From contig OY728128.1 of NCBI GenBank assembly GCA_963277665.1, positions 1,867,576,988 to 1,867,640,987 on the forward strand: a stretch of 64,000 bases of DNA, in the 5' to 3' direction. How positions within the stretch are numbered: the stretch's first letter is position 1; every line of letters starts with the position of its first letter. The notes under the pieces were generated by a model. That model searched no databases. It was not told the origin of the DNA and worked only from the letters and a program-made list of their open reading frames with translations. This DNA is from Viscum album (lineage: Eukaryota > Streptophyta > Magnoliopsida > Santalales > Viscaceae). A program made the translations under genes and the position numbers. This document shows, piece after piece, positions 57,503-64,000 of the stretch.

Positions 57503-58280
57503 CTAAAAACAATCATTAGATTCTTTTGTCCAGATAAAATTAACACCCTTCTGAGTTAGGTTATTAATTGGACTAGATAACTTTGAAAAAATTCTAACAA
57601 ACATTCGGTAATAGTCTGACAAACCAAGAAATCTATGAATCTCAGTTACATTTGTGGGTCTTGTCCATTCTTCAACAACTTTTGTTTTTGCACGATCAAC
57701 AATTATCCCATCTTTAGAAACAATGTGACCAAGGGAAAAAAATTTACAACCAAAACTCACACTTGCTGAATTTAGTATAGAATTCCTTTTATTTTAAGGT
57801 TTTCAAAATAACCCTTAAATATCTTTCATGCTCCTCTTTAATTTTATAAAACACTAAAATATCATCAATGAAAACAAGCACAAACTTATCCAAGAACTCA
57901 TATAAAATTCTATTCATAAGGTCCATGAATACAGTAGGTGCATTGGTTAGCCCAAAAGGTATAACTACAAATTCATAATGGCCATATCTTGTACAAAATG
58001 CGGTCTTCGGAATATCGGCTTCTTTTACCTTAAACTAATGGTACCTCGATCTCAGGTAAATCTTTGAAAAAGACTGAGCTCCCTGGATCTGATCAAACAA
58101 ATCATCGATATGAGGAAAATGATATTTGTTCTTAATAGTGATTCTATTCAAGGCTCTATAATCAATGCAAAGTCTCATTGAACCATCATTCCTTTTAACA
58201 AATAAAACAGGAGTAGCCCTTGGTGGTGTGCTAGATTGAATGAAACCTTCCTCTAATAAGTCTTGAAATTGCTCCTTCAA
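57503..58280 (-). pseudogene. Reverse transcriptase of the 52-63.6 kb element
   Basis: [40 protein letters not shown] and [19 protein letters not shown] (normally KIDL, first catalytic Asp replaced by Tyr) read at 58035-58280. A damaged middle contains VFIDDILVF near 57870, so the second catalytic box is intact. FSLGHIVSKDGIIVDRAKTK and FLGLSDYYRMF follow at 57503-57760. The frame changes between the blocks, so at least one indel is present. Confidence 0.9.
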
Positions 58281-58900
58281 CTATAAAAGTTGAATTTGAT
58301 CCATTCGATAAGGGGGTTTTGAAATTGGCTTAGCATCAGGAACTAAGTCAATAGTAAATTCAACTTCCTGATCTGTTATTATTCCAGGAAACTCATTAGG
58401 AAAAACATCAGGATACTCATTTACCACTGGCACATCATTAATCTGAACAGATCCTTTCTTTTCAACAATATGTGCATGGTAACATTCATTTCCATCATTT
58501 ACATGTTTCTCAGCCTCTTGATATGTTATCAACCGTAAGGGTTCATTCTTGTACACAAATTGAATACCTTTTTGAAAAGAAACTTCTTTAGCTCTACAGT
58601 CAATCTTACCATGGTAAACTGAGAGCCAATCCATACCCAGTATAACATAAAACACTACTAGAGGGAAAACAATAAGGCTTTCAAGTAGGTTCTTTCTAGG
58701 GATAAGGATAGGAAGACTCTTATAAATTCGTTTTTACTCACCATTTCCCCCCAGGTGTTTTTACCACAAGTTCAGGAGTCATTTCTTGAGATGGTATTCC
58801 AAATATTCTAGAAATGATTTCAGTGATTAAGGAATGTGTGGACCCTGAATCAAACAACACACTGGCATAATCTAAAAAAATAAACAAAGTATCTGATACC
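58281..58900 (-). pseudogene. Aspartic protease and linker of the 52-63.6 kb element
   Basis: Near 58757-58870 the - strand reads SVLFDSGSTHSLITEIISRIFG, with the D-S-G active site. VLGMDWLSVYHGKIDC ends the protease fold in an open stretch from 58655. That stretch continues through the linker to reverse transcriptase with PDVFPNEFPGI. A stop separates the two parts. Confidence 0.88.
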
Positions 58901-58979
58901 ACTTCATTTGATGTCCCAACATCTGCTGAAGTAGTTGCAAAGTATTTAACGACCCCTTTATGCTTGTAGTCTAACTACT

Positions 58980-60040
58980 TCCCATCACTCGAGCTTTTTT
59001 TCAGACTGTCGTTTGCATAGTGACCCATCTCATTGCACTTAAAACATTTCACTTACTGTAAATCAAAATTTTTCTTACCACCACCTTTATCTTTTTTAGT
59101 GCAATCACGAGCCTTATGTCCCATCTTACCACATTAGAAGCACTTTCCAGAATTCAAATGTCATTCCCCAGCATGCCTTTTACCACATTTATCACAAACT
59201 GGAAACTTAGTTTTCTTACAATCAGAACTTTTTGAAAAATTCACCCCATTCTCCAACCACCTCGGTCTCTTCTTCTATTGGTTGTTATAAAACACTTGAT
59301 CATCGGAAAACTCCATTTCCACCTTCTCAGTACATCTAAAAATCTTTTCATAACTCTTGAACTCATGAGAAGATAAATCCCTTCAATATTTTTGCTTTAA
59401 TTATGAGTGAAAACGATTGATTTTACTATCATGGTCTCAGATAAAATTTGAAGCATACCTTGCCAATCGAGTGAACCTTTCTTCATAAGCAGCCACTAAG
59501 TCGTCCTCTTGCCTCAATTCCAAGAACTGTTTTTCCATCCTAAGTCGAATATCCTTAGGAAAATACTTCTAAAGAATCATACCGTTGAATTCATCCTAGT
59601 CGTGATCATCAATCTCATCAGCATCCCTGATATTTTTAACCATCGACCACTACTAATCTGCTTCACCCTCCAAACAGTAAATTGCAAGACTAACCTTTTG
59701 ATTGTATGAACACCCCATGACATCGAAAATATTCTCTAGTGGTTTAATCCACCCTTCAGCTAGCACAGGGTCAGATGATCCTCTGAATGATGGGGAATGT
59801 TGCCTCATGATGTGTTCCACCCCTAACATGTTCCTCTGCGGTTGATCTGGCTGATCTCGTGCATGGATACCACCACCATTTGCTGCTTGCGTCAACTGCG
59901 CCATTACTGCAACAAACTGTTCAGTTCCAAATTCTGACCATCTCAGGATGCTAATTAGGAAGGTCATTTCCTTCTGTATGCCTTCCTAGTATTGCTTCCA
60001 TGTTTCCTCTATGGAAAACCATTCTGAACAAACATGTCTT
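58980..60040 (-). pseudogene. Gag with three zinc knuckles of the 52-63.6 kb element
   Basis: The gag core is open at 59653-59967, with FVAVMAQLTQAANGGG, RQHSPSFRGSSDPVLAEGWI and KVSLAIYCLEGEAD. Three knuckles follow: CDKCGKRHAG (59185-59215), CF-stop-CGKMGHKARDC (59101-59148) and CFKCNEMGHYANDS (near 59000-59050), whose last Cys has become Ser. A probable start is the ATG in MEAILGRHTEG at about 60000, in a different frame from the core, so an early indel is likely. Confidence 0.8.
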
Positions 60041-60150
60041 AGATGAAATAACATGGTAATCCTTTAATTCTATATCATTTCAATTTGACCATAAAAAATA
60101 TTTTTGGATAATCATTTAATAGAATTCTAACTCCTAAATTTTTTTAAACT

Positions 60151-60164
60151 GACCTCTGATACCA
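60151..60164 (-). other. tRNA-iMet-type primer-binding site of the 52-63.6 kb element
   Basis: TGGTATCAGAGGTC on the - strand lies two bases from the 5' LTR, matching the initiator-methionine primer site (TGGTATCAGAGC) over its first eleven bases. Confidence 0.9.
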
Positions 60165-60166
60165 AC

Positions 60167-63100
60167 TATAAGACCCCATCCTTAAACATTACTTAACCTT
60201 GAGTTATTTCAAGAATACACCTTGAGGATATTTTCAGGTTTAGAGTTTTAGAGAATTAGATCATAAATCATGCATTACATTCCACATTTAAACAAAGTGG
60301 TTACATAAAATATAGTAATCATTTTTTCCATCAACGCAAACATATTTAAAATAAAACATGGATTCTTTCTTGACACTTCCTTGACCCTATCATCACATCA
60401 TGTACATTTCCCTTAACCTGTGAAAAACATTTCATAAACTTGGGATGAGCATAAAGAGCTTAGTAAGGGATACAAAAGTATGAAATGAAAACATTAGTCC
60501 ATTAATGAATTCATACTTTACTCATAAAACATAATCATTTTAACCTCATCAAATCATGAATCAATCATAAAAATCATAAGACATAAAGGTAAATTGAGGC
60601 ATTCATAACATTCTTACGTAGGGAGTAACCCTCATGGTTATGTTTAGAATACCCATAACAATATATTCACTAAACCTATTCGGAGAAACCTTAACGTTTA
60701 TCCCCTTCACGTTACCCAATACATAGGAGAGCTATATCGGGCTCACCCTCCCTTAGTTTATCACAGAACCACCTGTAATCATAACAATTCCAATGAACCA
60801 TAACATAATCGTATCACCTAAAACATGTATAAAGGAAACATAAAATTTCTATATTTTAATCACAAGATTTCAATAAAACACATTTATATAATAAATACAT
60901 TATGAAAACCATTTTAAATATCAAAATCAAAGAAAAGTAAAACATGATATTTATTTTTCATTTTTTTAAAAAAAGTTATGGCTTGTAGAGGAAGTCGAAA
61001 CTCAAATAATGGTCACGGCTGCAGAAAAGTCATTGTTGCCGCATACGTACGACAAAAAAACATTCCTTTTGTCATTTAGTAAAATTATTCTTATAAAAAT
61101 ATATTCCTTTTGAATAGACGTAAAAGTCAAAGGGGTTTATACACTGTATAAAAGAAAGTTGTGTATAAAACAAAATATGTCTCAATGAAAGGAGATTGAG
61201 ATGAAGTCCCATACCTCGTATCCGACTTGACTCGATCGTTCTTTAATATCCTGAATAATAAACTTGAGTTAATTTCTACTTTCTTAATAAACTTAATCAT
61301 GTTAATTATTCCTTTTAAACCATGTTATGAACACTATGTAATTATTTAAGTTAACAATGGTCGTTTTGTCGATCATTGGTACTTGAGTCAAAAATAAACA
61401 CTTCATAATTACATGCTATTCATGTATCCATTATATCAAGAATTATTTTCATGATGTAGATATCATATAAATAATATATATCTAGTGTATACATGAATTT
61501 ATAATATTAAATAACATTTAGAGGTAAGAAATGAAATGCACCATTCATGGAAACGGTAAACCGTATGTACGCATGAACGCTACTTTCATTTCTATTTCAT
61601 ATTTTATGAATGGAATCATATTTACATAAAGGTATATTATAATTCCAATGTAATAATATATATAATATCATTAAATCCATCCTTTATATGTCCCACATAT
61701 GTCATTAACGAATCAAATCACTTTGAGGGGGCGGTAGTCCGCACTTCCTAAAATGAAATTATCGTGTTTACCCATAATGGAAACCATAAAGGTATGCCAT
61801 AAATGAAAAATACAGAATCCTAATGAAAAAATAAACATAATAAATATCATATATAAAAAAAGTGACATCTTAATGGCCACCTTTAAAGGTGTTAAAATAA
61901 TATTGAACAATCATCGTTTCGTGAGGTAGAAATTCTCCATCCACGGATACAATATGTTCTTTAGCTATGAGACATAGGTGTGTGTAAGTGTAGCTCTAAT
62001 CCTTCTTATAACAACATACTAGTATATTTAAGATACTGTTGTTGTTACAAAATAAAATAAAAAAAATTGTTTTGGGGGTTTGAGAAGAGAAATAAAACAA
62101 AAGAACACAAGTGAAGACATTACCTTTAAATTGGGTAACTCTTCTTGGTTTGAACCAAAATGGTTTCTTGAAGAGGTTTATGCCTAAGTTAAGGATTCTG
62201 CGATGAATAGAGGGATGTATAGAGATAAAATGAGTAGATTGTGGTCAAACAAATGGCTTGGGAAGTGTGCGTGAGGAGGTAGAGTTGGGGGCCTTTTATA
62301 AGATGAGAGGAGGGGCACTCTTGGAAAGTTATAAAATGTTACTTTATTTTAAAATGAGTTTCAGATTTGAAATGTCCCACATTGATATTTTTTGAGGATA
62401 TGGTGATAAGGGTTATAAATATACTCATCCATCAAGTCATTGACAAGTGTAATTGTCAGATTTTACATTATATTTTTAGTTTATTTAAATCATTCATTAA
62501 TGAGGTAATCGCTGCATCATCATGATGTCATAAATAATTTAATTTATTTAATGTCTAAAAATTATAATAAAGATACTATTATGTAGGAAATACTTTTAGA
62601 TTTTCCATGAATATTTATAGTCTAAGAGATCATTTATTTAGACAAAATTAATATTGTTTTACTCGGGTGATACATTCTTTAGTGATATTCTCCTTTTTTA
62701 AAAATAAAATGATAAAGTATCATTTTCACCCAAAAGTGACTCCATGGGGACCCTATGTTTGGCACAAGGAATCCCATGGTCTAACATGACACAACCAGTA
62801 GCATTAGGACACATTTTGGAGTCAGTAGTTATTATTATGATATTATTTTATTATCCTTAACAACCCGATTACAAATTAATCACGATAATTAAAGATAATT
62901 ACTATCTTTACTATTCATAATGTCAAAAAACAAAAGAGTATTAATTATATAATTTGGACCTTCTGATTCCAAATATGGAATCCATTTTACGAAATTCCAA
63001 ACATATGAATTGAAATAATTAATTTAAAAATAATTCCCGTTGTCAAAATAAATAGCGGGTTTTTTAAACAATATCTATGAAAAGTTTAGCACTTGTTTAT

Positions 63101-63558
63101 GCCCAATTCCAAAGTGAAATTAATTCTAATGACCACCATTTGATTAAATGGTAAAAATATATTCTAATTACACTTTAAGACCAATTAAAAAAGATAATCT
63201 AACCATATAATTAAATTATATGAAAAAGAAGTTTTGATGTATAATGGAGTATTTTTCACTATTCATTAAAAAAAGAACATTGTCAGAAAAATACCAAAAA
63301 TTAACCCAAGGTAACTTTCAATGTCCCAATCATAATGAATAAGTTTATTTTTTACAAATAAAGCATATAAAATTGTCAAAAATTTGATTTAAACATGGTT
63401 TTCCATCAAAAGGCAGAAAAACAATCTTTTAAAAAATTTAGTGTATTCCATGATTAAGATTGGATTTATTCTCATTTTAAGCCTCTAAAACACTATCTAA
63501 TTCATAAATAGACATAGATAAGAATATATATTATTCATTACTTACTTGGTATGTTACA
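60167..63558 (-). repeat. 5' LTR (right copy) of the 52-63.6 kb element
   Basis: It begins TATAAGACCCCATCC and ends GTATGTTACA. It is almost the same length as the left copy, with substitutions spread evenly and only small indels. A short - strand frame at 61713-61910 has no recognisable motif. Confidence 0.9.
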
Positions 63559-63563
63559 GTCTC
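63559..63563. repeat. Target-site duplication GTCTC (right) of the 52-63.6 kb element
   Basis: Identical to 52101-52105 and directly after the LTR end CA. Confidence 0.9.
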
Positions 63564-64000
63564 CTAATGTGATTCTTCTAGTGTTTCAGAATAACAGAAT
63601 ATCTCAAATACAATGTGAAATATTAAAATTTAAATAATAATTTCAAAACAAGGGTATTTTTTGATTTAAATGATGTCTCAAAACGTACCATGTAATAATG
63701 AAAATTAATGAATAATTTAAATGACGATGTGAAATGATTTTCAAATTGTAAAATGCACTGAAAAAGTTTTTTTGAATAATAAAGAACAAGAATATTATAA
63801 TATAAAAATTATTAATAGGCCCTTTTAGGGGATATTTAGAAATGTAACTACATGTTTTATAAACAATATTCTCTTCAATTAATTGATCTATTTTTTACAT
63901 TAATATATCGAATGGAACATGATTCCTTCTGTATTTTCTTTGTGATTAGATTATATTGTCATGATAATTTCTATATATAACATCAATAATATCAATTAAA
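63564..64000. other. AT-rich flank after the last insertion
   Basis: The continuation of the sequence that ends at 52105: either the rest of the Athila-like LTR or the older chromovirus relic. I see no motif, and the frames are short. Confidence 0.5.

Larger units (their letters stand above)
52106..63558 (-). mobile_element. Complete Tekay-like chromovirus (11.5 kb)
   Basis: LTRs of 3,391 and 3,392 bp (52106-55496 and 60167-63558) flank a - strand gag-pol. A perfect GTCTC target duplication, an initiator-Met-type PBS, a polypurine tract, triple zinc knuckles and a chromodomain identify a Tekay-type element. Both LTRs now begin TATAAG, which must once have been TGTAAG. They differ at about 9% of positions in the first 260 bp compared by eye. 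Many stops and several frame changes show it is dead. It is distinct in sequence from the 38.7-49 kb element. Confidence 0.9.

Overview
The window is plant nuclear DNA, almost certainly from an angiosperm with a large, repeat-rich genome. Every recognisable coding segment belongs to Ty3/gypsy LTR retrotransposons of plant lineages: chromodomain-bearing Tekay/Del-like chromoviruses, a Tat-group element with two RNase H domains, and an Athila-like relic. I found no cellular protein gene, tRNA, rRNA or CRISPR array. All retroelement reading frames are broken, so this is a heterochromatin-like graveyard of elements of different ages.

Layout. (1) 1-5307, + strand: the 3' part of a Tekay-like chromovirus. 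It has a gag zinc-knuckle tail, then a large internal deletion, then the integrase C-terminus with chromodomain, then an unusually long 3' LTR (about 4.0 kb) holding a GC-rich island and several tandem repeats. (2) 5308-14219: very AT-rich DNA with no supportable gene. (3) 14220-15990, - strand: a decayed chromovirus (integrase and RNase H) cut off inside RNase H. (4) From about 15993, - strand: a decayed Athila-like element whose left LTR is about 15993-17400. Its pol/protease relic is 17490-20360, internal remnants lie at 38523-38706 and 49078-50640, a PBS relic is at 50641-50663, and its right LTR starts at about 50664. (5) 20660-38517, - strand: a structurally complete Tat-lineage element (17.9 kb, TSD GTGGT) inserted in the Athila relic. 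(6) 38707-49072, - strand: a complete Tekay-like element (10.4 kb, TSD GAATT/TAATT) also inserted in it. (7) 52106-63558, - strand: another complete Tekay-like element (11.5 kb, perfect TSD GTCTC) in or beside the right LTR of the Athila relic. (8) 63564-64000: AT-rich flank.

The order of events can be read directly. The Athila-like element landed in the older chromovirus relic, and the Tat and two Tekay-like elements then landed in the Athila-like element. Hand comparison of the first 260-290 bp of each LTR pair gives rough divergences of about 5% (Tat), 9% (52-63 kb Tekay) and 12% (38-49 kb Tekay). The Tat insertion is therefore the youngest of the three complete ones. These are eye estimates, not alignments.

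The Tat element would have worked as follows. A - strand transcript starts in the right LTR (36350-38517) and is primed at a PBS at 36324-36344. It carries a long frame (36139 to 29369) for an ORF1-like protein of unknown function, gag and aspartic protease. An overlapping frame in the +1 register (29427 to 25885) encodes reverse transcriptase, RNase H, a second archaeal-type RNase H and integrase. A long 3' region full of minisatellites follows, up to a polypurine tract beside the left LTR. The most unusual signals are the ORF1 region, the gag-pro/pol overlap, the 39-bp minisatellite that is open on both strands, the palindrome-studded leader of the 38.7-49 kb element, and the GC-rich LTR of the first element. 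I did not find a convincing new biological system beyond these.
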